NCBI GenBank assembly: GCA_025765615.1
Contig: JAIVFJ010000253.1
Location: 1 to 64,000 of the forward strand
Direction of reading: 5' to 3'
DNA length: 64,000 nucleotides
Source of the DNA: Zopfochytrium polystomum
Lineage: Eukaryota > Chytridiomycota > Chytridiomycetes > Chytridiales > Chytridiaceae
Shown here piece by piece: positions 10,703-23,017 of the stretch; position 1 is the first letter of the stretch, and each line of letters opens with the position of its first letter. The notes below the pieces were generated by a model. That model was not told the origin of the DNA. It ran no database searches and saw only the letters and a list, made by a program, of their open reading frames with translations. The translations under genes and the position numbers were made by a program.

Positions 10703-12049
10703 GGCTTCATTCAACACCGCCGCCTGAGCGTCTCGGGATCTCGGGGGGAGGGGTCGGACCCCTCCGTGGAATCTGTTCAGCTTTTTGCGATCACCACGTC
10801 CCTCCCTCCATCCCTCGCGGTTGAACAGATTTCGGGCGAAAGGGAGATTGCACACGCATATTTTTTATTTTCGGAGGATGGATTTTCCAAGGCCACGCGT
10901 ACGCCCGGGGCGAGGACAGCCAGAGACGATTGTTGGTCTCAGTGGATTTTGCGGGTGGATTGCGACAGCGTGAAGGCGCGGGCTGAGCAGCGTTCGGAAA
11001 GAACAGGGAGGCTTGCTGCGCATGTCAAAGGGGTGAGTTGGAAGGCGCTTGATTGCATTGCCGTCTGGCGATCAGAAGGAAAACGATTCGATGGACTGGG
11101 CGAGGAAGTGTGTTTCGGGTGTGGCGCGGAAAGTGCGGGATGCGCTTTGTCTGTCTTACCCCAATATCGATGTCGTGCGGCCTGTCCCTGTCCTTGTTGT
11201 GCCCTTGGCACCTGCACTCGCCGTCCCCAATCACGTTTGTTCACGTTCACCTGTGGTGTGCCGTCGTGATATGACACCATCGCTTGTTGTTGCTGCTGCT
11301 GGCAGGCGATAATATGCAATTGCTGGCTCGACTAGACGCCACACACACACCCTTGAGCAGTGTGGACGGAGTCAGCACTGGGCTCGCGCCTCGGTTGAGT
11401 GGCTTGGTGCACCGTTCAAGCAGGCACGCACGCGCCCACACGCACCCACACGCCCACACACGCCCAACACGCCCACACGCCCACACGCCCACACACACAC
11501 ACACACACACACACCTGATAAATAAACAAAACATGTACTCTTGCGGTCTCCTCAAGCCTTCCTTCCTTCCGTCCCCGATCAATCAACTCGCTCCTGCTCC
11601 TTCCACTGCGACCAGGCCGTTTGTGAAATGATCATCGACCCACCGACCGACCGACTGACCGACCGACCACGGCCGCCGCCAGTTCTCTTCCCCACACAAC
11701 ATTTGAACTATTTACACAACAAACTAACTTGCAGAGGCCGCGCTTTGTAATGTTTACATTGATTGGGGGGTTCTCTCCTCCTCCTCCTCCTCCTCCTCCT
11801 TCTCCTTCTCCTGCATATTTGAATTGTAAATACGCAGGAGGAAGAGGAGGAGGAGGAGAGAAACCCCAATTCTTTCGTAAATCCAAACTGCATCGCTTTG
11901 TCCGTGGTCTGTCTGTCTGTCTGTCTGTCTGTCTCTGTCCTGCTCGTTCTCGCATGTGCAGGTTTGTCTGCCGCCGCCTGCTTGCCTTCCGACATGCTCC
12001 ATTACCGGTCAGCGTTCGTTGACTCACCGTCGGGAACATCGCCCAAAAC

Positions 12050-12057
<8 letters not shown>

Positions 12058-12106
<49 letters not shown>
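12058..12106. repeat. (GA)n microsatellite
   Basis: Perfect GA repeat of about 48 bases, roughly 210 bases before the proposed start of the Zn2Cys6 gene. Confidence 0.9.
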
Positions 12107-12107
<1 letters not shown>

Positions 12108-12319
12108 GCGAGAGTGGCCGACGGATCGAGCCCGAGACGGCCAGACAGACAGACCCACCACGCGAAGATGTTGAGTTATCCATCAATCAACCGTCAATTG
12201 GTCAATCTCGCAAACAACCAACCAACCAACCAACCAACCGCACGCCCCCTTCTACCCCACAAGCTCCCCCACCCACCCCACCCACCCACCCACCGTCCTG
12301 AGCATTGTAGACCGTGCGG

Positions 12320-15300
12320 ATGGTGCGCACAGCGTTTCAGTCTGCCCACTACGGCGTGAACGTTGCTCCTGCTGCAACAACAGCAGCCCAACCAGCACAG
12401 CAGCAGCAACACGCCACCCAGAACCACCACCAGGAGCTGGAGCGGCCAGAGCGTGGCCGGGGCCGCATCCCGGCGGCACAAACAGCTGCCCAGGGCTCAG
12501 GCGGCCGCCAAGCGCGCGAACGAGCGACCTCCTCGTCCGCGGGCACCCGGATGCGCTCCCTGTCGGCCGCAACGCCCAACGCTCCGTGGCGATGGTCTGA
12601 GATTAGCCGCGCACCCTTCCCTTCGTTTGGCATCTTTTCCCCCTCGCAAACCGATCTTTTACCGTTGCGCGTGCGTGCCTTCTTTTCTCCGCAGGTCTTG
12701 CGAACCGTGCCGCACGAGGAAAATCAAGTGCGACGGCGTCCGCCCCGTCTGCGGCAACTGCATCCGCCGCTCGATCAAACGCTGCGTCTTTCTGGGCACA
12801 AAGTCCAAGGTGGACACCGCGCTCGCGGAGAAAAACATTGCAGAGATTGAAGAAGTGTACAGGCTGAGATTTGCTCGGTTCTGTGCCGCCACCGGTGTGG
12901 GCGGTGTGGGTGGTGGTGGGGATGACGCCGCCGCCGCCGTCTCCCACACGTGGACCGATCGAGATGGAGTTGGTGGTGATGCTTCCACTCCCTCCTGCTC
13001 TGCCTCCGAGCATCCGCCGGCCGGCCCCTTCCAGCCCATGTCCATGGACGCGGTGCTAACGGAGATGATGCTCGAGGCGGATCAGGCGGATCAGGCGGAT
13101 CAGGCGGACTCGACCGCCCCGGCTGCTTTGCCTGACATCTCCAACGGTTCCCATCATCATCTTTTGCACGGACGCAGCCACTCTGCCCAGGTCGCCCCCC
13201 TCCAGCCCAGCCTCCAACAGGACCGCAGAACCAAAACTGGCCACCCCCTTATCCCTCGACCCCTTCCGTTAAACCTGCAGAAGCCAGCCGACTCGCTTTA
13301 CTCGCAGTACGTAGAGCCTTTCCCCAGCCCCCCGCTCTGGATCGCGTCGCCCGCCGCCCCAGCGACGCCTCAGCGCATGGACTTTTGCCTGGCCGACGCG
13401 CTCGAGTCGCCTCCGCTGAACCTTCAGTGGATCACCCCGCCCCCCCTGCGAAACCGGTTACTCAGGCCCGCAATCTTCGCACGTAACTGTCGACAACGTG
13501 CCCGACCCCCTGTTCCTCGCGGCGTGGCCCAGCATCTCGAGTGCGTTGCACATGGTTTCGCCCCAAAAGGTCGCCACGCCTCTGTCTTCGGAGATTGTCC
13601 CGTTTTTGGATTGTCGCGGCTGGGACTATGGAATGGACAATGATCTACCTTTGCCCCCAACGCCGCAGGAGCGAGAGGTGAAGCGCCCCGGCGCACCGGA
13701 GGACGAGGAGAGGATGCTCGTCGACAACTTTTTCGACCACTACTACTGCGTCGTGCCGCACATGCACAGACGAACCTACCTGGAAAACTTGGAGAACACC
13801 AGCCCGTTCTTGCGGTAAAAGAAAAAAAAAAAAGTTGCTCCCCCTCCCTCCCCTCCCCCCGTTTTCTTGTCCACGTCTAAGCCTGTGCAGTATGGCTGTT
13901 TGCGCAACAGGGGCGACGATCCCGTCCTCACAATCTTACCGAAAAATTGCTCCGTGGTACTACCAGCAGGCTAGGAAATTTTCTGTAGAGACGCTCGACT
14001 CTCCGACGCTCGAGGCGGTCAAAGGGTTTTTGGTGTTGGGGTGGGCGTCTCTTTGCATGAAAATGGAAGCGTCGCTGTGGCTGTTTGTCGGGATGGCAAG
14101 TCGAATGGTGAGTCTCCTTGTTGGGGGGCCAAGCCTCTCTCTGTCCCTCTTGTTTTCCCATGCCCTTGCCAGGCAGCGCGAATGATCTCTCCCTTCTCTT
14201 CCAACCTATTGTTCGCCGTGCCTAAACCAAACGCTCATATCCTGGCTCGGCCCTACCCCGTCGTCCGCCCCTTTGACCTGCACGTTCGCAAACCAAAACC
14301 TCTAGGCAGTATATTTGCGCCTAAATGAAGACGAGTTTGATTTGGCGCCCGGAGAGTCCTGGGTGGAGAAAGAAACGCGAATCCGGACGTGGTGGGCATG
14401 CTACATGCTCGATCGCTGTGGGTTTGGCAGTTTCTTTTTGGTTTTTTTTCTTTTTTTCTTTTTTTTGTTGTTGTTTTTGTTGTTGTTTCTTCCTTCCTGT
14501 CCTACTTACTCCTCCTATCCTGCCCTCCACCCTTTCTCCCTCCACCCGTTATATCGATTTCCCCTGCCCCCCTACCTTTCTCCGCCATCCTCAACTTGAC
14601 ATCTGTGAGGCGGCCTCCCTTGACCGGTGTATCTCTCCCCCTCCCCATTGTGCTCCGCCGACCCTGACATATTTTCACCGCTCCCTTCACAGTCGCAGCA
14701 ATATTCTCCCACATGCCGCCCTTACTTCAGCGAGACTATCCAGAAAAGAGCCCTCTGTGTCGCGAGGACATTTGGACAAGCTGGCAGGAACCGAGTGCTC
14801 TTGTCAACTCGTACGTCCACAGCCGCAAGCCGGAAGACAATTACCGAACGTACTCGATCCAGCTTTGGGAGTTGTTCACCATCGTCCGCATCGAGATCCG
14901 CAAGTTTGAACGGCTGAAGGAACAAAAGAGTACGCCCACCGAACGAGAAGCCGTCAGGTCGATCTTGGAAAGCCTCGACGTGACGGCCGAGTTGGAGGAG
15001 TGGCTGCGTCAGGTGCCGTCAAAGTACTGGGTCCGACTGGATGAAGATTACATTCACAGGCTCGTCAACTCTCAGTCCGGCAGCAGCGCAATCTGGCGCG
15101 AGCTGTCGACCATGTACTTGGTGTACCACGGGCTCATTTGCTGCAGCACGCGCCGCGCGACGTTGTGGCTGTTGCAGCAGGCGTGCGGCAACAACGCCTC
15201 GGGCGGCGATCCGTCCGGCGAAAGTAACAGCGGTGGCGGCAGCAGCGGCGGCGGCGGCGACGCAGCGGAACTAGGCCAGCGAAAGAGCAAGGGCAGCCTT

Positions 15301-16086
15301 ATCATCCTTCCGGGACTCTCCCACATACTCTCGCGCGCCGAGAGCACGCAGCTGCTACAGACGGCGGCGCTCAAAGCACTGCGGTCGGCCGAGTCGATCT
15401 GCACTCTGATATCGCTGCTGCTCCGTGCGTCGGCCAGCCTCGACGAGTTCCCCCCGGCGTCGCTGTTTGTCGTATTTGAAGGCGCCATCACCATTTTCCT
15501 CATGGAGATGGCCATCCCGTTCCTGCCGGTCGACTTTCAGCGAGGCTCCTTCTCCACGGACGCCGCGCTGCGGCACATGGCCGCGGCAGCGTCCTTCTTT
15601 AGGGGCGTCGCCACACGCTGGGGACCGGCCATCTCGCTTGCGGTGCTCGTCGACCGGCTCAGGACCCTGGTGCTGGTTAGGAAGACGCAGCGGGAGCGCG
15701 GTCGCTGGACGAGGACGGCGACGGAGAGAGCGGCCAAGGTGATTGTCGAAGAGGGCTCCGGAGGCGGCGACGGCCGTGGCGGCGGTGGCGGTGACAGGAA
15801 GGACGCGGCCTCGCCGTCGTCAAAGAGGAGCCAGTCGCCTCCTTCTCACACTCGTGCTGCTGCGGTTGCAGCTGTCGGTGCCACTCCGCCAAACAACGCG
15901 ACGGTCGGTGGCGGCGGCGGCCTGTCCGACTTTGAAATCCCGCCGCACCTCTTGCAGCGCGACGCGACGTCGCGCAAGATCCTGCACAAGGTGTGCGCGT
16001 CGCCGTTTGCGACGGTCGAAGAGACGCTGCAGGCCATGACGGAGCTGGCGCGCCGCGGCGGCATTGTGGACCTGCTCGTATTTTGA
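12320..16086 (+). CDS. Zn2Cys6 fungal-specific transcription factor
   Basis: A nuclear DNA-binding regulator; target genes cannot be read from the sequence. Exons: 12320-12594, 12695-13814, 13891-14107, 14306-14417 and 14693-16086, about 1038 aa. Residues ~92-120 form the zinc cluster (SCEPCRTRKIKCD then CGNCIRRSIKRC), spacing C2C6C6C2C7C. A Ser/Pro/His-rich linker carries three tandem QAD repeats. The Fungal_trans domain follows: NFFDHYYCVVPHMHRR, LGWASLCMKMEASLW, then TRIRTWWACYMLDR, with the rest in exon 5, which also has Gly/Ser inserts near 15200-15270 and 15750-15800. Phases agree at all four introns; the first donor (GTCTGA) is weak. The frame shifts +1 inside exon 2 at a C-rich run near 13437-13446; clean coding on both sides suggests an indel error. 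Start is the first ATG in frame. Confidence 0.85.
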
Positions 16087-17285
16087 AAAGGAGGAAAGAG
16101 AAAGGGGGGTGGTGGGCTGTGTATGTATGCAAAGAGTGGGTTGTTTTCTTTTTTTCTTGTTCTCTTTTCCTTTTGCATTGTGGAAGAGGGGCGGGGGAAA
16201 CGGTCGTGAGGCTGTGGCCTTGTGTGTGGTGTGTGATGTGACGATGGCGGGGGAGGAGACCGGGTATTGGAGTCTCTCTCTACCCATACGCACGGTTACA
16301 CCTTCCTTGCCCCTCGCCAGTGCTTGCTTGCTTGCTGCAAGAATTGAATTTGGTTGTTTATTGTTATTTTTATTCCCCCGCCCCCCACCTTTCTCCTCTC
16401 CTTTCTACATCCCCCTTCCATTTCTTTTTTCTTTGCTTTATGGCCGTTTCTGCTTCTGTTTCCTTTCCATCTGTTTTTTTTTGTTTTGTTTTTTGTTCCC
16501 CGGCCTTTCGTTTCTTTTTTGTCTTGCGATCTTCTTGCTCTACTCTCGGCCACAGTGTATAATCCGGTTCCCCCTCTGGTCCTCTCCCTCTCTCCCTCTC
16601 TGTCGCTCTCCGTCCCTGCAGGGACTGTCTCTTTCTCTCCCTGCGGGGATTCCCGGCCCGCATCCCTTCCTTCCTTCCTTTTCCGCCTATTACTGTGTTC
16701 CTGTTATCGTTCGTTAGTATTTTTTTTTGGGGGGGGTCGAGGTCGTGTCGGATATGAGCGATGGGCGTGGGTTTGATTGGTTGGTGGGCCCTTTTTAGGG
16801 GTGGGTTGGGTGTGTTTGGCGCCGTGTTGAGTGAGGCGCAGGTGGCGCAGCGATTGAAGTAGGAGGAGGAGGAGGAGGAGGAGGAGGAGGGTGGAGACTC
16901 GCCCGCCGGCCCTCTTCCGTGGCTAAGTATTAACATAATGTATTCAAACCCGGTCCTTTCAAAAAAAAATTAATTTTTTTGAAAGGGGCGCAGTCTTGCA
17001 AGAGGGGCGGGACTGGGAAGCACACATAAATGATGAAGACGACGACGACGTGGGCGGCACACAACAACAACACCGTTTTGGTTGGTTGGTTTTGGTTGGT
17101 TTTTGGTTTGGTTGTTGGTTTTTGTTGATTGCGTTTTGCAGGAAAACGCACCTGCCCGGATTTTTTGTCGACCATTTGCGGCCATGGGCTGTTGCTAAAT
17201 CCGCAAAACGAAAATTCTGCTATTTGTGAACATGGAAACAAAAAAGCGATTGCACAGTTTTCCTTGTGTGCTCTCTCTGTCTCTG

Positions 17286-17317
<32 letters not shown>

Positions 17318-17821
17318 GCAATGGCAACAATTAAGAAGCAGTCGAGGGGAATCGCGAGTTGGTGGGGCATCATCAATGATAGCCGTTGAATAGTAGTCCC
17401 CTCCGCAGAAACTTGCAAATTCTCTCCCCCCACGGTATCTTTCTTTCATCTTGCCACTCTCTTTAAATAAGGGGTTGATTAAGAAAAGGAGGGGGCTTCT
17501 CTTCACATGGGGGGAGAAACGTTGAGGATGGTTGTTGTCGTTGTTATCGGCGGCTCCGCGGTGTGTGGGGGGGGCGGGGGCCGCTGTCTGTCTGTCTGTC
17601 TGCACACGCGTGTGGCTGAGGATTTTTTTTTTTTTTTCCTTTTCTTATTTTTTGCCAATCATTGTTTTTCTTTTCCATTTTTTTTTTTTTTTCGTGCTGT
17701 GTGTTTGGGGGTGAGGGGAATTAATTTTCTCTTTTTTTTTTTTTTAAATTTTTGCGCTTCCTGGCGCGGGCGGCACTTCTTGTTTTTCTGTCTGTCTGTC
17801 TGTGTACGTTCGTGTGTGTGT

Positions 17822-17858
<37 letters not shown>

Positions 17859-18184
17859 CTTCATGGAAGCGTTGGCTTTTTTGGGAAGGAGGAGAGAGAG
17901 ACAGACAGACAGATAGACCGACAAGGCAGCAGGCCAAACACACGCACACACACACACACACACAGGGTCTTGGTAGAAAACAAAAAGAAGACGAAGAAGA
18001 ACGGCCGACGCTCGACGGACGACGACAACGACGCTACGACGCAGCAAACGTAACAATCTCGCCCTGAACTTAGTTATTCAGTGCTCGTAGTAGTAGCGGT
18101 AGTAGCAGTTGTAGTCGTGGTAGAACTTTCAAGAACAACCTCGCGCTTCGCGTTCTGCGTGCTGCGTGCCGCGCGGATGCCTTT
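16087..18184. other. Intergenic, T- and CT-rich
   Basis: No gene supported. The T/CT-rich strand after the transcription-factor stop (16145-16720) fits a 3' flank. Further on are a GGA repeat at 16862-16890, CT repeats at about 17265-17320, and T tracts at 17625-17638, 17680-17694, 17728-17746 and 17826-17852. A (CA)n run at about 17938-17965 lies upstream of the next gene. Confidence 0.55.
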
Positions 18185-21100
18185 ATGATGCTTCTCGCCT
18201 CCTCGTCCTCTTCATCCTCCTCCTCCCCCCCCTCATCCGCTTCCGCTTCCGCACCCGCCTCCCCTTCCTCCTCCTCCTCCCCCTCCTCCTCCTCCTCCTC
18301 CTCCTCCTCCTCCTCACCCTCCTCGCCAACGGCTGCTCCTCTATCGTTGCTGTCCTCCAAACTACCCCTCGCCTTTGCCGACAGCGGCAGCCGCTCACCG
18401 GCCGCAGCGAGCATCAACGGCCTCCTTTACGACCACCACCACCACCTCCACCTCCACCACGACCATTTGACGGCGACGGCGACGGCGAACGGCGGCTCCG
18501 GCTGCCAAGACGACGTCGTGCCCGACCAGCTCGGCGACTCCCCATCCCGCCTCATCAGCGCGCCCAGTCCCCCCTGGATGGGTGCTTTCGTTCAACATGC
18601 CTCAACAACGACTGCGACGACCACCACGACAGCGACGGCAGCGACGGCAACCGGAGCCGTAGTCGTCCGCGTTCCGGCTTCGCCCACCGCCAGCCCGTCT
18701 TCCGCCTCATCGCATCCTCACGTTCAATTGAAGCACCTCCATCACCACCACCACAAGCAGCCGCACCAGCAGATCGGGCACGAGCAGCACCCGCAGGTCT
18801 CGCCTCCCGCGACCCGTCCGTCCTGGTGGCAGCAGCTGCACGCTACTATCGTGGGAAGGCGAACGCGCCGCAAGAATCACGCCGCAAAGGACAGCAGCAG
18901 CCCCCCGCGCTCGCCAACACCAGAGTCGTCAGTGTCCCAGCCGTTCTCGTCCTCCTCCCCCTCCTCTACCACCTCCTCCCCCTACTCCTCCTCCATCCTC
19001 ACCGCCTCGTCCTCTGCGGCTACCTTGATGGCTCCGACCGCGACGCCCCCTCCATCACACTCCCCAACCGTCGCGGCTCTGGCCGCCGTCGCGACCCCAC
19101 ACGCGCCCCTGGCATTGTCAACACCCCCGACGCCGCCGCCGCCGTTCCCCGCACGGTGGGGGTCCGACACAAGCAAGAACCGCCCCAGGTCTGTCTCTCC
19201 GTTCTCTGCCTTCTCGCGGGACACGGCTGCGCCCTCGTACTCGTCGTCGTCTTCACGTGGCAGCAAGCTGTTTTCGAGAACTACGGGGCCAGCCTCCGCC
19301 CCGGATCGCCCGTTCACCCTCGCCCCTCGCCCCGCCTCGTCGCCGCCGCCGCCGCTCGCGCTTTCGAGACAGGCAAAGCGGCAGGACGCCGCCGCGTGTT
19401 CCCCGCCTTCGCCGTCCCCGCAACCGTTTCTGCCCGCGCCCTTCTCCTCATTGCCCTCGTCCTCCTCCTCCTCCTCCTCGCCGTCAAAGACGCGGAAGGA
19501 ATCGCGACCGCGCGGCATCGGCAGCGCGCCACCGACCCCGGCAGTCTCCAGCGCCACCTTTGCAAGCCCGTTGATAAGCGTTTCGCCTTCGTCGACGAGT
19601 CCGCCGCCCCCGTTCAAGACCGCCGCCGTCGGCAGATCCAACTCGTCCCCGATGCTTCCCTTGCTCCCGGCCCTGGCCCAAAGAAACTCCGCCGCCGCCG
19701 CCGCCGCCGCCTCAGACCCAGCCTCGGCAACAACGGCCGCGGCGACGGGGGCGCTCTCGCTTGGCAAGTCGCGCAACTACTCTGCCCGATCCGCGCAGCC
19801 CCCGCCGCCCGCGGTCGCTGGCGTCCCAGCCGGCCTCGTCGACGCCGTCCCCCGCCGCCGCGGGCCGCTCGTCGTCGCCGCCACCGCCGCCGGTGCCAGC
19901 GCTGTCCTCGCTGCACCTCCTCCAACGGGCAAAGCTGCTCGCGGCCAACGGGCGCTCGGCTGCCGCCGCCGCCGCCGCCGACAACGACGAGGACGGGCGA
20001 AAGGCCGCGGCGGCCGAACTGCACCGCGCGGCGGCGTGCGAGCGGCGCAAGATCCTCGCGGCGTTGCGCCTGCACGCGCCGCCCGTCGCGAAAAAGTTTA
20101 ACAAGAGCGTGTCGCTGGCCGCCCACGAGCGCCCGATGCGCGCGCCAAGGGACCCCGTGACGTTTAGAGGCCCCACCGGAGACCGGTGGGATCCGGCCGT
20201 CGGGATGTGGCGGCTGCGTGGAGGTGAGCGTTGCGCGCGGGCGTGCTGCGGAGCGTGGAGCGAGGGTGGGGTGAAAACCCTTTTATCGTTGCTCACTGAT
20301 TGATGCGTTTGTCTTCCTTCCTTCCCCCCCACAATGATTGCGTCACCCCAAACAATGCCACCGACAACACGACGGCACACTTCAACCACCGACAACAACC
20401 ACCACCACCAAATAACCACCAAATAACCTGCAGAGGTCGAGCGGGCACTCATTAACCTCGCACGCAAAAAGCTGTATCTTTCGCCTTTGTCGGCGTCTAC
20501 GGATTCGGCGGCAGCAGCAGCAGCCACTGCATCCTCCCCCGGCGGCGTCGCGAGCGGCGGCAACGCGGACCCAGCCGCACCATCGGACGCACCTCATCAT
20601 CAGCAGGTCAAACAGCCCCGCCGGCCCATCGTCCCGCCCGCGAGCGCAGCGCTGCACAGAAGGCTGCTGCTCGCATGCTTTCTCGCTCGGTTAGTGGCCG
20701 TCAACCCTGCGGCCGCCGCCGCGCTGCCGCCGCTCGCCCTCCCAGACCCCGGTTCAAACGGTGGAGGCGGTGCGCGGCGCAGCTCAAAATCATTGCCCGC
20801 CGCCGCCGCCTCTGGCTCAGCGACCTCCGCCGCCTCATCATCATCTTCGACTCCTTCGACCTCGATCCCCACCCCGCCCCCGCCCGCAGTCGACGAGGAC
20901 GCCCCTTGGGTCGACGCCTCCGGTAGTCTCGCACCATCCGCCGGCGCCCCCGCCCCGCCGCCGCCGCCAGCCCACAAACGCCGCAGCGCGCACCCGTCGT
21001 CGCGCAGACACACCTCTGGGCCATTTACCTCCCTCCCGCGGTGCAAACCCGCCCCGTCCTCGTCCCTGCGCTTTTGCGTCGCCTCCGCCCCGTACGTCCC

Positions 21101-21833
21101 CAGCGGCGCCGGCCCATCAGCAGCAGCAGCAGCGCGCGCCGCGGCAGGCGACACCGCGTCGACCACCACCAGCGGCAGCGACCAGTCGACGCAGTCGGCC
21201 CACTCTACGGCGCCTGCCGCACTGTTCCCGCTCACGCTGCTGCCGTCTCCGCCGGCGGCGTCCGACATATCCGTCGCCGCCGCGCTCAACACCACCGTGC
21301 AGGGCGGCGGTAGCGGCTCCGCAGACAGCCTCGTCTCCATGGCCGAAACGCTGCTGGGCGAGTCCTTCCCCGTGCCTGTCCACGTCGTCGCCCGCCGCCA
21401 CCACCACAACCCGTTCGACCTGATGTCCGGCGTCGGCCCGTCCGCCGTCGTTGCCGAGGCCGCAGACGCGTCCGACGACGGCAGCGGCACCAGCAGCCGT
21501 CTCGCGCACACGTGGATGCTGTCTCACAACCACCTCCCGCCCGCGGGTTCTGCCGCAAACCGGCTCGCGTTGGCGGCGGCGGCGGCGGAGGTCGCGAGGT
21601 GCTTGGACGGCCGCCGCGGTGTCAACAATGAGGATGAGAACGACGACGACGACGACGAAGACGACGACGGCGCGATCGAGTTTGTTGCAGCCGGGGCCGC
21701 CGGCGGCGGCCCTGCCCGGCAGAATCAGTTGATGCAAGTCAAGGCAAAGGCCGTCTGGCGCGGGCCACCGCCCATCGGGCCCGCCCCCGCCGCCGCTGCT
21801 GGAGGCAAAGCACTTTACGGGAGCGGGACGTGA
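18185..21833 (+). CDS. Very long low-complexity protein, unknown function
   Basis: Not recognised. Two exons, 18185-20223 and 20434-21833 (donor GTGAGC, acceptor TGCAG, in phase), about 1145 aa. The N-terminus is almost pure Ser with Pro; then follow His-rich, Thr/Ala-rich, Pro-rich and polyAla segments and an acidic run (EDENDDDDDEDDDG) near the end. More ordered-looking parts are WWQQLHATIVGRRTRRKN, LHLLQRAKLLAANGR, RKILAALRLHAPPVAKKFN and, over the splice, VGMWRLRG joined to EVERALINLARKKLY. These amphipathic stretches are candidates for binding segments in an otherwise disordered protein. The frame must shift +1 in GC-rich sequence near 19800, since only one frame looks protein-like on each side; I suspect an assembly indel. 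The large overlapping frame from 18166 is a shadow. Location and role are unknown. Confidence 0.55.
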
Positions 21834-22909
21834 CGGAACAAGAAAAATAAGGAAGGAAACAAAAAAAAAAAAAAATAGTCGTGGACCTCGTCCTGAAACA
21901 CCAAAAACCCGCCCCGAACTACACCCACCCACCAAGCCGAACCCCCACCCCTTTCAACCCCAATCCGATTCCGAGCGCGTTACCCCCTTTTTGTTTTTCA
22001 TTGCATCAATCTCTGTCGGGCCATGCACCCCTCTCCGCGCTCCCATTTTTGTTTCTTTCTCTCGCTTTTTTTTCCTTTCTTTTTTTCTTTTTTTTTTTTA
22101 AATGCCACTCTTAACTTTCCCCTTCTCTTCCTCTTCGTGTTCGCTTTTTTTGGTGCGGGACTGGGGGGGCCCGGGTTGTCGCCCGCCCCCCGCTCATTCT
22201 TTTCGTTTGTACTTGCCCTCCACACCGCAACCGTCTGTTTTTTTCTTTCTGGTTCTCCACCCGCGCGAGCAACGTTTTATTTCGCCGCGCAAAAACCGCA
22301 GCAGGCAGCAGCAAAAGAAACAAGGCGTTATTATTATCAGAAACACACGCACATCCCTCTCCGGAAAAAAAAAAGGAGCTTAACCACAGAAACCCTTCCC
22401 CCCCCTAACGTTTCGTTTTTTTTTCCTCCTTGGCGCTGAGGGCAAAAGCGGGGGGGTTTATACAGTATTTTTGTGTGTTTTTTGTTTCTTTTTTTTCCCT
22501 TTTTTTTTGGGGTGTGTGTGGGTGTTCAGACGCGGAGCAACAACGTTGTTACCCCACACATCTCGCGTGTGTGTTGCTGGGTTGTGTGCGCGCGAGGCTT
22601 TGTTTCGGTGTGCTCTGCGTTCTTTCTTCCCCTTGTGGGGTTGCCGGGTTTTACGTGGCGTAATGGTTGGGATAGTTCTTTCCCTCGTTCCCCACTGGTC
22701 ACCCTCCCTAGCTGTACTTTCCCCCAGTGAAGGTGTCGATGACGAAAGCGCAGCAACACCCACCTGGAATCTGGCTCTTCCACCGGAACCATAAAGACGA
22801 GGCAATAAGAAGAACAGTCCCGCATCGGGATAAATCAAGGGTAATATCCCACATGGGGTTTATCCAAATGGACGGTGAATGCCCATGCTTCACTGAGGTT
22901 TGTACTTGT
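21834..22909. other. Intergenic
   Basis: No gene supported. A short A tract follows the stop at 21860-21875; T tracts are at 22068-22100, 22480-22510. Ends at an LTR-family fragment. Confidence 0.55.
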
Positions 22910-23017
22910 TGTTAGGCGGAACTGACTGGTTAGCAGCAAGAGGTACAAGACAGACCCGAACCTATTGTGGCTGTCAGTTTATCGTTCTCTCACAATGATG
23001 GGGAGAGCAAGTCACTC
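22910..23017 (-). mobile_element. LTR-family fragment (right end)
   Basis: Minus-strand copy of the last ~108 bases of the LTR family, beginning TGTTAGGCGGAACTGACTGG on the plus strand. Similarity stops near GGGAGAGCAAG. Confidence 0.65.

Larger units (their letters stand above)
8557..12319. other. Long gene-poor stretch with simple repeats
   Basis: I find no convincing gene in these 3.8 kb. It holds a possible tRNA-derived repeat at 9082, a T tract at about 10676-10702, ACACGCCC/CA repeats at about 11430-11513, GAGGAG/CTCCTC runs near 11776-11812, CTGT at 11907-11935 and a (GA)n run at 12058-12106. Reading frames between 10766 and 11320 lack recognisable domains or splice support. The last few hundred bases must include the promoter and 5' UTR of the Zn2Cys6 gene. 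Confidence 0.5.

Noticed and set aside
10766..11269. A 167-codon plus-strand frame as a gene
   Set aside because: No recognisable domain, no splice or promoter support and uneven composition.
18166..20160. 664-codon open frame overlapping the low-complexity gene
   Set aside because: It reads Arg/Pro/Leu-rich nonsense from GC-rich Ser/Ala codons; the +1-related frame has the more natural protein and reaches the splice site in phase.
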